Shown: positions 1 through 6,821, counted from the first letter of the stretch. The stretch: 17,111 bases of DNA from Ferruginibacter sp. (GCA_025357775.1 JANXOQ010000087.1:1-17111), one strand, 5' to 3'. Made by a program: numbers and translations. Notes: generated by a model not told the origin, from the sequence alone.

Positions 1-1089
1 GCTAACAGAAAAAAAATTGAATTTAAAAATAGCCTCAGTAATTTTTCAAGAAAAATTGATAACAACGATATTAGTTTTACAGGTAAACAAATAAATTATT
101 TTTCTGAGCTATCGTTGTTTGTACCTTATAAAGAAAACAGCATTGTTGCAGGAATTAATTTTGTTGGAAACGAATTTTCCAAAGGCACAAACAATATTCC
201 CTTAAATAATTTTAGCAACAATACAATTGGTGCATTTGTACAAAACACTTGGAGCCTTAAAAAACAATCAAATATTGAAGTTGGGTTACGCAATGATTAT
301 CATTTTACATATGGCAACTTTTTGTTGCCTAGGCTTGCTTTATTTTATAGGTTTAATGAGCACTGGGCTACAAGAGCTGGTGTAGGCTTAGGCTACAAAA
401 CACCCAATGCACTAGCAGCACAAAACACTGATATTGCCATACAAAATATACAACCAATTGCTGCAACTGTGGCTGCTGAAAAATCTATTGGTTACAATGC
501 AGAGGTAAACTATAAATTTAAATGGGCTAACGGTAATAATTTTTTTATAAACCATTCATTTTTTTTAACAAAACTTAGTAACCCTGTAATTGCCAATTAC
601 GCAGCAAATGGCGATGTTTTTTTTACTAACCAAAATAAACCAATTGTAACAAAAGGTTATGATGTATATGTACGAGCAATGGTATATGAGTGGGAGTTAT
701 ATGTAGGCTATACCTATACAGTTGCTGAAAGAAAATATTTACAACAAAATAAATTTATTCCCTTAACACCGAAGCATAGATTAGCTTTTACCGTAGTGAG
801 AGATTTCGAAGAAGAGGGCATACGATTTGGGCTTGAAGGTTCGTATAGTGGCTACCAATACAGAGACGATTATACAAAAACACCTGGCTACTTTTTTGCA
901 GCCGCAATGGTAGAAAAAAAATTTGGCAAGAATTTTAGTGTTGTATTAAACGGCGAAAATTTATTTGATTACAGACAAAGCAAAGTTGAAAGCCTTTTTA
1001 CGGGTAGCATTAGCAGCCCTAATTTTAAACCGCTCTGGGCACCAATTGATGGGAGAGTTATAAATCTTTCAGTAAAGTGGAAGTTGTAA
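1..1089 (+). CDS. TonB-dependent outer-membrane receptor, C-terminal part (5' end outside window)
   Basis: The frame is open from base 1 to the TAA at 1087-1089, so this is the last 362 codons of a longer gene; a TTG at 115 is not a credible start. The protein alternates short amphipathic strands and turns as expected for the 22-strand barrel of a TonB-dependent receptor. Recognisable pieces are GLRNDYHF, a YKTPNAL segment, a KHRLAFTV strand, and near the end NGENLFDYRQSK followed by a WAPIDGR turn, a closing pattern common in Bacteroidota receptors. The last residues, INLSVKWKL, form the closing strand. The plug and TonB box would lie upstream of the window. It would sit in the outer membrane and import a ligand (siderophore, metal complex or other) energised by TonB; the substrate cannot be told. 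The next gene converges on it, so nothing downstream shares its transcript. Confidence 0.88.
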   Translation, partial: ANRKKIEFKNSLSNFSRKIDNNDISFTGKQINYFSELSLFVPYKENSIVAGINFVGNEFSKGTNNIPLNNFSNNTIGAFVQNTWSLKKQSNIEVGLRNDYHFTYGNFLLPRLALFYRFNEHWATRAGVGLGYKTPNALAAQNTDIAIQNIQPIAATVAAEKSIGYNAEVNYKFKWANGNNFFINHSFFLTKLSNPVIANYAANGDVFFTNQNKPIVTKGYDVYVRAMVYEWELYVGYTYTVAERKYLQQNKFIPLTPKHRLAFTVVRDFEEEGIRFGLEGSYSGYQYRDDYTKTPGYFFAAAMVEKKFGKNFSVVLNGENLFDYRQSKVESLFTGSISSPNFKPLWAPIDGRVINLSVKWKL

Positions 1090-1093
1090 ACGG

Positions 1094-1140
1094 CAAGCCT
1101 AAAATCAGAATTTATCTTTCTAGCAGCGGTATTAGGCTTG
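1094..1140 (+). terminator. Possible weak stem-loop after the receptor gene
   Basis: CAAGCCTAA at 1094-1102 is perfectly complementary to TTAGGCTTG at 1132-1140, five bases after the receptor stop codon. The 29-nt loop is long and no T-run follows directly, so this is not a textbook intrinsic terminator. Its position makes a 3'-end stabilising or terminating structure plausible. Confidence 0.25.
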
Positions 1141-1254
1141 AGAAATATATTGTTGATTATCGATTAAAATTGGCTAGTTTAATACTTTTAAATTTACACC
1201 ACACAAATACATTAAACAGCTAAAACAATTTCAAAAAATTATTGATCATAAATT

Positions 1255-1262
1255 TACTTTTG
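1255..1262 (+). promoter_or_regulatory. Isolated match to the Bacteroidota -7 box TAnnTTTG
   Basis: TACTTTTG matches the known Bacteroidota -7 consensus at every fixed base. No TTG/TTTG box lies 17-23 nt upstream. No ORF lies downstream; a transcript would run antisense into the 3' end of the MFS gene. It may be a chance match in AT-rich DNA. Confidence 0.15.
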
Positions 1263-1360
1263 AAAGGCTAGGGGTATAAAACTTATTATAATATATACAG
1301 TTTTACAAAAAAAAGTATACAAAAAATTATTTAGAGTAGCTTTATCAGCAATTAACATTT

Positions 1361-2554
1361 TTACGCTGTTGCTTTTATTCTTCTAAAAACCAACCATGCC
1401 AATACTGCCAATACCACTCCAATAATACCAAGTATAGGGTAATGCAAAACTCTTTTAGCCTCATCATTACTCACAATAGCGCCGCCAACAGCAGCCATTA
1501 CACCAACACTTAATTGTTGTATACTGCTGTTAATAATTAAAAAAGATCCACGCTCTTGAGGCGTAGCAGTGCTTGTAATTTGTGCACTACCAACCACCAT
1601 TCTGCTTCCGCTAAAAACAAATAAGGTAGAAAACACCGGAATAATAATCCATAGATTATTGGTAGCCAAATTAGGCAATGCTAATAAAGGAATAAAGGAT
1701 AAAAAGCTAAGAATAGTAAAAATTAATAGCCTGCCGAATTTGTCGCTCAATTTACCCACTTGTGGGCTACAAACCACGGTTAGTAAGCCCCCTACAATAT
1801 ATACGAGTGGCACATCTGTTTCATAATTTACGCCTAAATTATATGTAGCAAAATCTGTAAGAAACGGAATGATGCTAAAATGGCTCATCATTAATAAACT
1901 ACTTAGTAATAATGCTAGGCGCATTTTTGCATCACTAAAAATGTTTATAATAATTTCGTAAGCTGTATTTTTTACTATTCCATTTTTTAAATGCTCTATA
2001 AACGAAGGCACCATAAAAATTGATAATACAAAAATAAGTGTACACAAGCTTGCTAATACAATAAACGGAGTATGCCATTGGTAATGCCCTGCAAGCCACA
2101 GCCCACCAGGTACACCTAATACACTTGCAAGCGCAAAGCCAGTCATTAATATTCCCATAGCTTGCCCACGCCGCTCATTAGGAATATAATCTCCCACCAT
2201 GCTTAATATTACGCTGCCACCAATGCCACCAAATAAACCTGTTAAAAAACGTGCAGCTAGTAATTGATGATAATTTTGTGAAAGCCCACATAGAAAAGTT
2301 CCAACTGTAAATCCAGCATACACGATCAATAATACTTTTTTTCTATCAAACCTATCTACAAAAGCTAAGCAAGCCATAGCACTTATAAATGCACCAATAC
2401 TAAATACCGATACAATTCTACTAAACTGTGTACTATTTATTCCCCAAAGTTTTTTCAATATAGGCCCAAGTGGCATTACAATCATAAAATCTACAATATT
2501 TGTAAACTGTACAAGTGCAAGTATAAATAATAGAATTAATTCTTTTCTTTTCAT
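1361..2554 (-). CDS. MFS transporter, DHA1-type drug/metabolite efflux
   Basis: A 397-residue integral membrane protein with about 12 hydrophobic segments, the usual length for a 12-helix major facilitator. Helix 1 carries the acidic TNIVDFMIVMPLGP pattern typical of DHA1 antiporters (D22). The helix 2-3 loop has a motif A variant, DRFDRKK (67-73), and a second copy, GKLSDKFGR (267-275), starts the C-terminal half. RFLTGLFGG (102-110) fits motif B, and GFALASVLGVPGG (139-151) fits motif C of proton antiporters. The ATG at 2552-2554 leads straight into the first helix, so the start is well placed. It lies 80 nt downstream of metG on the same strand and may be read from it. Function is inferred as proton-driven export of a small molecule; the substrate is unknown. 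Confidence 0.88.
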   Translation of the reverse strand: MKRKELILLFILALVQFTNIVDFMIVMPLGPILKKLWGINSTQFSRIVSVFSIGAFISAMACLAFVDRFDRKKVLLIVYAGFTVGTFLCGLSQNYHQLLAARFLTGLFGGIGGSVILSMVGDYIPNERRGQAMGILMTGFALASVLGVPGGLWLAGHYQWHTPFIVLASLCTLIFVLSIFMVPSFIEHLKNGIVKNTAYEIIINIFSDAKMRLALLLSSLLMMSHFSIIPFLTDFATYNLGVNYETDVPLVYIVGGLLTVVCSPQVGKLSDKFGRLLIFTILSFLSFIPLLALPNLATNNLWIIIPVFSTLFVFSGSRMVVGSAQITSTATPQERGSFLIINSSIQQLSVGVMAAVGGAIVSNDEAKRVLHYPILGIIGVVLAVLAWLVFRRIKATA

Positions 2555-2634
2555 AATTAGTCTTCATAAACACCGTAACTAAAAATCTATTTACAGTTTG
2601 CTTAATACACTTGGCAACTGCAGATTACTCATTG

Positions 2635-5322
2635 TTAACTGACTCCGCTTCCATTCCCCACGGCATCATTCGGTGCTATAAAATACAATTTTCCATCAGC
2701 ATTTTCTGCCATCAATATCATGCCATTACTTTCTATACCACGCATTTTTCTTGGGGCAAGATTTGCAACTACAACAACTTGTTTACCTACAATAACAGCA
2801 GGCTCAAAATGAAGCGCAATGCCACTTACGATCGTTCTTATTTCAAATCCTAAATCTACTTCAAGTTTCAAAAGTTTATCTGCCTTCTCTACTTTTTCTG
2901 CACTTACAATTGTACCTACTTTTAAATCTATTTTTGCAAAATCATCAAATTGAATTTCGGGTTTAGTAGCCTCCCTAAATACCTCCAAAGGAGGGACTTT
3001 AGTCTCTAATAATTTATCGTCCTTTTTTAAATTTAAAGAATCACCTGTTCTCTGTTGTCCCTTATCCGTTATTTGTTGTCCTTCTTCCGTCATCTTTGCC
3101 ATCGCTTTCATAGCTGCACTTTTAATTTTTAATTTCTCTACTTGTTCTGCAACTTCTGCATCTTCTATTTTTCTAAACAATAATTCAGGAGCTCTTAAAG
3201 AATATCCAACACTTAATAATTTTGTGCTGCCAGCATTTTCCCAATCAAGCATTTTATCTACAGTTTTCATTAATACACACAAACGTTTAGCTGCATTAGG
3301 TAAAAATGGATTTATAAATATTGCAAGGTTGGCAACCAACTGCAAACAAATGTGCATACAGTTATCAACCAATTCTTGTGCTTCTGCTGTCATTTGTCCG
3401 TCTTGGCCAATTTGCTTAGCTACAATCCAAGGCTCTTTATCCTGCATGTACTTATTTCCTTTTCTTGCAAGGTCTATCACTGCAGTTTGTGCATCTCTAA
3501 ATTTATACGCTTCTATATTTTTTTCAATTAATACTTTCGTATTTTTTATTTCTTCTAATAAAAATTTATCTGCCTCCTCAATAATATCATTGTGAAACTT
3601 TGGCACTTTACCACCGCATAATTTATGCATTAATACAAAAGCACGGTTTACAAAATTGCCAAACACCGCTACCAGCTCACAATTCACCGCTTCTTGAAAA
3701 CCCTTCCAAGTAAATTCGCTGTCCTTTGTTTCAGGTGCAATGGCATTCAAATAATAACGCAAAGCATCCACCATCTGGTCGCCACCATTTTCTTTTTTTA
3801 CAAAGTCGTTTATATAATCATCCATCTCTATGCTCCATCCTCGGCTAGTACTCATCTTATCTCCTTCGAGGTTCATAAATTCATTGCTTGGTACATTATC
3901 AGGCAAAATATTCCCATGCAGCTTGAGCATTACAGGAAAAATTATTGCATGAAAAACAATATTATCTTTCCCTATAAAATGAACCAACTTAGTATCATCA
4001 TTATACCAATAAGGCTTCCAATCTTTATCATTATCTAATGCCCATTGTTTGGTGGCACTTATATATCCAATGGGTGCATCAAACCAAACGTAGAGTACTT
4101 TAGCCCCCCTGCCCCCCAAAGGGGATTCTTGGGAAGTCTCCACTTTTTTTGATAACGAATTTAATTTTTCAGATATTATTTTTAGCGTATTATCTGTTTC
4201 AAATAAAACTTGCTCATTTGTGAATCGAATAACTTCAAATCCATTTTCATTTAGCCATTTAGTCCTTTCTAAATCGCTTATAATATTTTCAGGCAATTGG
4301 TGTATCAATCCATCTACTTCTATAACAAGCATTTTATCTAGACATACAAAATCTGCAATATAAGAACCAATAATATGTTCTCTCCTAAACTTGTACCCCT
4401 CTAGTTTTTTGCCACGCAACATTTGCCAAAGTGCAATTTCTCCATCGGTTGGATTATTTCTTCTTTTCTTTACAAATTCTTTCATCAATTCATAAAGCAT
4501 AGGGTCAGCAGTCTGATATTTGAAAATTGGCTTTCCACTTTCAGAGTCCAAAAGCCCCCCTTGGGGGGTTTGGGGGGCAGTGCCTGGTACTTTAATTCCC
4601 CAATCCAAATCCCTGGTAACAGCCCTTGGTTGCAATCCCATTTCTATCCATCCTTTGCATTGCCCTACCACATTAGCTTTCCAGTCTTCTTTGTGTTCTT
4701 CTAAAATCCATTTACGCAAAAAATCTTCGTGCTTGTTTAATGGCAAATACCAATGCGTGGTAGCTTTTTTTATAGGTTTATTTCCGCTAAGTGTACTACG
4801 AGGATTTATCAATTGCTCAGGGCTTAAATCTGTACCACATTTTTCGCATTGGTCGCCATAAGCACTATCATTTGCACACACAGGGCAAGTACCAATAATA
4901 TATCTATCCGCCAAAAATGTATTGGCTTCTACATCAAAAAACTGTTCGGTTTCTTTTATTTCTAAATCACCATTATCATTCAGCATAGTAAAAAATTCCT
5001 GTGCTGTTTCATGGTGTATTTGCTCACTTGTACGGTGATAAATATCAAACGAAATACCCAAATCTGCCATATTACTTTTCAGCATAGCATGGTATTTATC
5101 TACAATAGCCTTTGGAGTAGTTTTTTCTTTCATGGCCTGTATCGTAATAGCAGCACCATGTTCATCGCTTCCACATACATATACTACGTCACGCTTTTGT
5201 GCACGCAAGTAGCGTACATATATATCCGCAGGTAAGTATGCACCCGCAAGGTGCCCAATATGCTTTGGTCCATTTGCATAAGGCAAGGCAGAAGTTATTA
5301 AGTATCTTTTTGGTTCAGTCAT
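2635..5322 (-). CDS. metG: Methionyl-tRNA synthetase with in-frame DUF559 nuclease insertion
   Basis: Charges tRNA-Met with methionine in the cytoplasm. The 895 residues are about 200 more than I expect for a Bacteroidota MetRS. In order: catalytic Rossmann fold with HIGH at 21-24; connective peptide with a zinc knuckle, C146-x2-C149 and C159-x2-C162; foreign segment about 247-406 holding a DUF559 nuclease; return to the synthetase with VLYVWFDAPIGY (409-420); KMSKS-type loop KMSTS (489-493); helical anticodon-binding domain to about 740; repetitive linker about 745-788; C-terminal EMAP/OB-fold tRNA-binding and dimerisation domain from about 790. Every synthetase motif is present and the frame is unbroken, so the enzyme is probably active despite the insertion. 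A second short repeat insertion lies in the linker. The ATG at 5320-5322 gives the canonical N-terminus. The gene is followed on the same strand by the MFS gene. Confidence 0.97.
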   Translation of the reverse strand: MTEPKRYLITSALPYANGPKHIGHLAGAYLPADIYVRYLRAQKRDVVYVCGSDEHGAAITIQAMKEKTTPKAIVDKYHAMLKSNMADLGISFDIYHRTSEQIHHETAQEFFTMLNDNGDLEIKETEQFFDVEANTFLADRYIIGTCPVCANDSAYGDQCEKCGTDLSPEQLINPRSTLSGNKPIKKATTHWYLPLNKHEDFLRKWILEEHKEDWKANVVGQCKGWIEMGLQPRAVTRDLDWGIKVPGTAPQTPQGGLLDSESGKPIFKYQTADPMLYELMKEFVKKRRNNPTDGEIALWQMLRGKKLEGYKFRREHIIGSYIADFVCLDKMLVIEVDGLIHQLPENIISDLERTKWLNENGFEVIRFTNEQVLFETDNTLKIISEKLNSLSKKVETSQESPLGGRGAKVLYVWFDAPIGYISATKQWALDNDKDWKPYWYNDDTKLVHFIGKDNIVFHAIIFPVMLKLHGNILPDNVPSNEFMNLEGDKMSTSRGWSIEMDDYINDFVKKENGGDQMVDALRYYLNAIAPETKDSEFTWKGFQEAVNCELVAVFGNFVNRAFVLMHKLCGGKVPKFHNDIIEEADKFLLEEIKNTKVLIEKNIEAYKFRDAQTAVIDLARKGNKYMQDKEPWIVAKQIGQDGQMTAEAQELVDNCMHICLQLVANLAIFINPFLPNAAKRLCVLMKTVDKMLDWENAGSTKLLSVGYSLRAPELLFRKIEDAEVAEQVEKLKIKSAAMKAMAKMTEEGQQITDKGQQRTGDSLNLKKDDKLLETKVPPLEVFREATKPEIQFDDFAKIDLKVGTIVSAEKVEKADKLLKLEVDLGFEIRTIVSGIALHFEPAVIVGKQVVVVANLAPRKMRGIESNGMILMAENADGKLYFIAPNDAVGNGSGVS
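2968..3000 (-). repeat. Solo palindromic repeat in frame in the metG linker
   Basis: On the coding strand this reads AAAGTCCCTCC-TTT-GGAGG followed by TATTTAGGGAGGCT. The core, CCTCC-AAA-GGAGG on the plus strand at 2982-2994, is a perfect 5-bp hairpin. It encodes KVPPLEVFREA in the unstructured linker before the tRNA-binding domain. It closely resembles the copy upstream of murQ (10218-10247): both have AAGTCC, then a CTCC/GGAGG palindrome, then ATTTAGGGAG and CT. The ends of the DUF559 insertion have the same architecture with longer C and G runs. Confidence 0.7.
3040..3081 (-). repeat. Two tandem 21-nt units encoding GQQxTxx in metG
   Basis: Units 3061-3081 and 3040-3060 match at 15 of 21 positions and share TGTTGTCC on the plus strand exactly 21 nt apart. 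They encode the heptads GQQITDK and GQQRTGD in the linker of MetRS. The period is a multiple of three, so the frame is kept. Confidence 0.6.
4103..4126 (-). repeat. Inverted terminal repeat, 3' (coding-strand) end of the DUF559 element
   Basis: On the plus strand a C-run, TG, a second C-run, AAA, then GGGG. The inner part, CCCC-AAA-GGGG at 4114-4124, is itself a hairpin. The coding strand reads through it as ESPLGGRGA (residues 399-407). It is the inverted partner of 4554-4580. Confidence 0.7.
4554..4580 (+). repeat. Inverted terminal repeat, 5' (coding-strand) end of the DUF559 element
   Basis: The plus strand shows C6 at 4555-4560, TT, G6 at 4563-4568, TTT, then G6 and CAG. It forms a perfect 6-bp hairpin plus a trailing G-run that repeats the design of the other end. 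The coding strand reads TAPQTPQGGLL (residues 248-258). Confidence 0.7.
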
Positions 5323-5355
5323 TTTCTTTTTTTAATACAATACAATTTTTTTGTT

Positions 5356-5375
5356 ACACAAAATAAATTTTGTGT
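5356..5375 (-). promoter_or_regulatory. Perfect palindrome upstream of metG
   Basis: ACACAAAAT and ATTTTGTGT (9-bp arms, 2-nt centre) lie 34-53 nt upstream of the metG ATG. A site this close to the expected transcription start could bind a dimeric regulator or form a short leader hairpin. No regulator is known from the sequence, and AT-rich DNA yields such palindromes by chance. Confidence 0.3.
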
Positions 5376-5498
5376 CTGAGCTAAAAGACAGCTATGGTCA
5401 TCATTGGTGGCGTCGCACATTTCATCTTCACTTATCTATTTAGCTTTTATTATGCAATAGATTGATGCAATAGTTTTATACTGATACATTATAAAATT

Positions 5499-5585
5499 TG
5501 TCAGGCTGAGCTTGTCGAAGCCAGTACTATCCAAAACGAGGTATTAAAAATAAACAGACCCGCCTTCGACAAGCTCAGGCTGACA
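5499..5585. repeat. 87-nt inverted-repeat element, copy 1
   Basis: Two 22-nt arms (5499-5520 and 5564-5585) are complementary at 21 of 22 positions and flank a 43-nt spacer. The arms contain GAGCTTGTCGAAG and CTTCGACAAGCTC. A decayed copy with the same arm order and the same 43-nt spacer length lies at 8785-8870. Both are intergenic. The design resembles REP/BIME-type or MITE-like elements; the arm sequence is one I recall seeing often in Bacteroidota intergenic DNA. Confidence 0.8.
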
Positions 5586-5696
5586 TTTCGATTTTCGAAA
5601 GTGACTATTTCAAATTTCTTAAAGAACAGAATGTAGCGATTACTTGCAAAAATATCGAAACTCAACTCAATACCGAAATTTGCTTAAATTCAATTT

Positions 5697-5704
5697 TACT
5701 TTTA
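5697..5704 (+). promoter_or_regulatory. Candidate -7 box of the LD-carboxypeptidase gene
   Basis: TACTTTTA matches five of the six fixed bases of TAnnTTTG and ends 22 nt before the ATG, a spacing like that of the better box before the helicase gene. The nearest TTTG (5679-5682) is only 14 nt upstream, closer than the usual 17-23 nt, so the assignment is weak. Confidence 0.3.
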
Positions 5705-5726
5705 CAAATAATATTACATTTACTAC

Positions 5727-6746
5727 ATGCAAAGAAAAAAATTTATATCTGCTGGTTTTTTAGCATTTACATCCTTAAAATCAATGGCAGCAATTATTTC
5801 GGCAAATAGCAATGAAGAAAGCACAGCAAAAATTCCACAATACCTCAAAAAAGACGACAGCATCGGCATCACTAGTGCAGCTGGTTACATTACGCTTGCA
5901 GATTGTACTGATGCTATAAATATGATACAATCTTGGGGGTTTAAAATAAAAATGGGCAATACTATTGGTAAAAAATCATTTGTATTTGGCGGCACAGATG
6001 AAGAAAGACTTGCTGATTTACAACAAATGCTTGATGATGAAAGTTTAAAAGCAATTATGATAGCAAGAGGTGGTTATGGTTTGGTACGCATTATAGACAA
6101 ACTCAATTTTGCAAAGTTTATAAAAAAACCAAAGTGGGTAATTGGCTTTAGCGATGTAACAGTATTGCATAGCCATATTAATAAAAATTTTGGTATTGCT
6201 ACGTTGCATGCAAAAATGTGCAATAGTTTTGTAGCACCTGCAATTGCTGAGCCAATTCAAATAGAAACTTTAGAAAGCATAAAAAAATGTTTACTAGGCG
6301 AAAAGATTATTTATGCCGCACCCGTAAATGCAAATAATAAACTCGGCAAGGCAAAGGGTATTTTAGTAGGTGGTAATTTAAAAACATTGGAAAGTTTATC
6401 TGCATCTGCAAGTGATATTGTAACCAAAAACAAAATACTATTCGTAGAAGATACTAGTGAAAAATTGTATAGCATAGACAGAATGTTTTGGAATTTAAAA
6501 AGAAGTGGCAAACTTGCAAACCTAGCAGCATTAATAGTTGGAGGGTTTAAACTAAAAGTTGATGATGTAGGTGATGAGTTTGGAAAAACAATTGAAGAAA
6601 TAGTTTTGGAAAAAATTAAGGAATACAATTACCCTGTTTGTTTTGATTTTCCCGTAGGGCATCAAAAAAATAATTTTGCATTAAAATGTGGGGTATCATA
6701 TATGCTAACAATTGAAAATAATTCAATAAACTTTAAGGAATTCTAA
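5727..6746 (+). CDS. ldcA: LD-carboxypeptidase (peptidase family S66), LdcA-like
   Basis: Family S66 serine peptidases remove the terminal D-Ala from L,D-linked murein tetrapeptides during peptidoglycan recycling. The 339 residues show the family marks: SIGITSAAG near the N-terminus, ARGGYGLVRIID (113-124), nucleophile S142 in GFSDVT, E241 in ILFVEDTSEKLYSIDRM, and H312 in FPVGHQKNNFAL. The Ser-Glu-His spacing (99 and 71 residues) is close to that of characterised LdcA enzymes. The first 33 or so residues precede the enzyme fold: MQRKKF followed by a weakly hydrophobic stretch and SMAA. This looks like an export signal, possibly a degenerate Tat type (RKKF instead of RRxF), so the enzyme may act in the periplasm rather than in the cytosol; this is uncertain. 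It lies on the same strand as the helicase but 111 nt upstream, with an apparent new promoter between. Confidence 0.88.
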   Translation: MQRKKFISAGFLAFTSLKSMAAIISANSNEESTAKIPQYLKKDDSIGITSAAGYITLADCTDAINMIQSWGFKIKMGNTIGKKSFVFGGTDEERLADLQQMLDDESLKAIMIARGGYGLVRIIDKLNFAKFIKKPKWVIGFSDVTVLHSHINKNFGIATLHAKMCNSFVAPAIAEPIQIETLESIKKCLLGEKIIYAAPVNANNKLGKAKGILVGGNLKTLESLSASASDIVTKNKILFVEDTSEKLYSIDRMFWNLKRSGKLANLAALIVGGFKLKVDDVGDEFGKTIEEIVLEKIKEYNYPVCFDFPVGHQKNNFALKCGVSYMLTIENNSINFKEF

Positions 6747-6821
6747 CTACTTTATTTGTTCGAAAAAAGAAACTGTTATGGCATCTTAAACATTTGGTAA
6801 AGAATCTTAAAAATACTACCC

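Larger units (their letters stand above)
1090..1360. other. Convergent intergenic region, no gene seen
   Basis: This 271-nt AT-rich stretch lies between the stop of the receptor (+) and the stop of the MFS gene (-). I see no ORF with coding character. It holds a 9-bp perfect inverted repeat (1094-1102 and 1132-1140) and an isolated TACTTTTG box at 1255-1262, listed separately. Confidence 0.6.
4103..4586 (-). mobile_element. DUF559 nuclease element inserted in metG
   Basis: The segment of about 480 nt is in frame, has no stop, and encodes a DUF559 domain at residues about 278-392 of the metG product. Seen: TDGEIALWQMLR (E295), KFRREHIIGSYIADFVC (D324), MLVIEVDGLIH (E335, D337, H341) and FEVIRFTNEQV, which is the order and spacing of this VSR-like PD-(D/E)XK family. 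It is bracketed by inverted repeats with an exact 11-bp match (TGCCCCCCAAA at 4110-4120, complement at 4569-4579). An 8-bp direct repeat GTACTTTA occurs just outside, at 4095-4102 and 4587-4594; it may be a target duplication or a coincidence of KV codons. There are no intein splicing motifs and no free-standing ORF: the nuclease has no stop codon of its own. Boundaries are approximate, and mobility is inferred. Confidence 0.75.
5323..5726. other. Divergent intergenic region between metG and the LD-carboxypeptidase gene
   Basis: This 404-nt stretch must hold the promoters of two divergent genes. It contains a 20-nt palindrome near metG (5356-5375), an 87-nt inverted-repeat element (5499-5585) and a candidate -7 box (5697-5704). 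A 23-codon ORF from ATG 5394 is too short and unrecognisable to call. The part around 5394-5420 is richer in G and C than its surroundings, for no reason I can name. Confidence 0.55.

Noticed and set aside
115..1089. Complete receptor gene starting at TTG 115
   Set aside because: The frame is open back to base 1 and the encoded sequence is mid-barrel; no signal peptide or plug is present, so the gene begins outside the window.
4103..4586. Intein in metG
   Set aside because: No N-terminal Cys/Ser splice block, no C-terminal HN followed by Cys/Ser/Thr, and only about 160 residues fully taken up by a DUF559 fold; the segment must stay in the protein.
4103..4586. Separate overlapping DUF559 gene inside metG
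   Set aside because: In-frame ATGs exist (for example 4498-4500), but there is no stop at the end of the domain; any internal product would run on into the synthetase.
5394..5465. 23-codon ORF on the plus strand upstream of ldcA
   Set aside because: Too short, no recognisable motif, no promoter or ribosome-site support; reported only as part of the intergenic description.
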